NCBI GenBank assembly: GCA_025361165.1
Contig: JANYAU010000007.1
Location: 1-34,799, forward strand
Length of the DNA stretch: 34,799 bases
Source of the DNA: Betaproteobacteria bacterium
GTDB taxonomy: Bacteria > Pseudomonadota > Gammaproteobacteria > Burkholderiales > Thiobacteraceae
Direction of reading: 5' to 3'
Of this stretch, positions 34,775 through 34,799 are shown piece by piece; position 1 is the stretch's first letter, and every line of letters begins with the position of its first letter. A program made the position numbers and the translations under genes. The notes below the pieces were generated by a model that was given only the letters and a program-made list of their open reading frames with translations, had not been told where the DNA came from and did no database searches.

Positions 34775-34799
34775 ATGTTAGTAGATCATCGAATTCACA
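34775..34799 (+). CDS. Start of a further gene, cut by the window edge
   Basis: An ATG preceded at about 5 bases by GGGAGAGAG opens a frame that runs to the end of the window (MLVDHRIH...). Only eight codons are visible. By position it could encode the partner regulator of the kinase, but nothing in the sequence proves this. Confidence 0.45.

Overview
The window looks like a chromosomal segment of a betaproteobacterium. The evidence is the order kdsD-kdsC-lptC-lptA-lptB-rpoN-hpf-ptsN-hprK, the trio PP0621-family protein/pilS/pilR, the pair rplU-rpmA with obgE and proB behind it and ispB divergent, and a long (967-residue) NrdA. The assignment rests on gene order and protein resemblance read by eye; the order Nitrosomonadales is possible but not proven. 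Coding density is high. I see no insertion sequence, prophage, CRISPR array or rRNA. No stretch longer than 300 bases lacks a gene.

Layout. 1-3360: nrdA (minus) with two NrdR-box-like sites over its promoter. 3361-6182: purU, a thioredoxin-like gene plus ampD (minus), and a CaCA-family exchanger. 6271-8766: glgP, preceded by a perfect 11-bp inverted repeat. 8791-12006 (minus): PP0621-family protein, pilS, pilR. 12160-13906 (minus): an EF-hand/BON periplasmic protein, a small Cys-containing membrane protein and a Crp-like regulator. 14123-17467 (minus): glrK-qseG-glrR. 17602-17678: tRNA-Pro(CGG), two bases after ispB. 18820-21705 (plus): rplU-rpmA-obgE-proB. 21713-28474 (minus): the LPS transport / sigma-54 / nitrogen-PTS cluster. 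28559-30529: a Kef-type antiporter. 30526-32863 (minus): an ABC-2 permease-like protein, an unknown protein and a type IV pilin-like protein. 33009-34727: a PrsK-like histidine kinase, with the start of another gene at the right edge.

The unifying theme is sigma-54. The window encodes RpoN, two sigma-54 activators with their kinases (PilSR and GlrKR), and two -24/-12 promoters that I can read in intergenic DNA. One lies in front of the EF-hand/BON gene directly downstream of glrR. It has two TGTC-N10-GACA-like sites (the E. coli GlrR motif) at suitable upstream distances and a consensus IHF site between them. The other lies in front of the pilin gene and is a natural PilR target. The best candidate for an undescribed circuit is GlrK/QseG/GlrR driving a calcium-binding-type EF-hand/BON envelope protein, possibly continuing into the small Cys-rich membrane protein and the Crp-like regulator.
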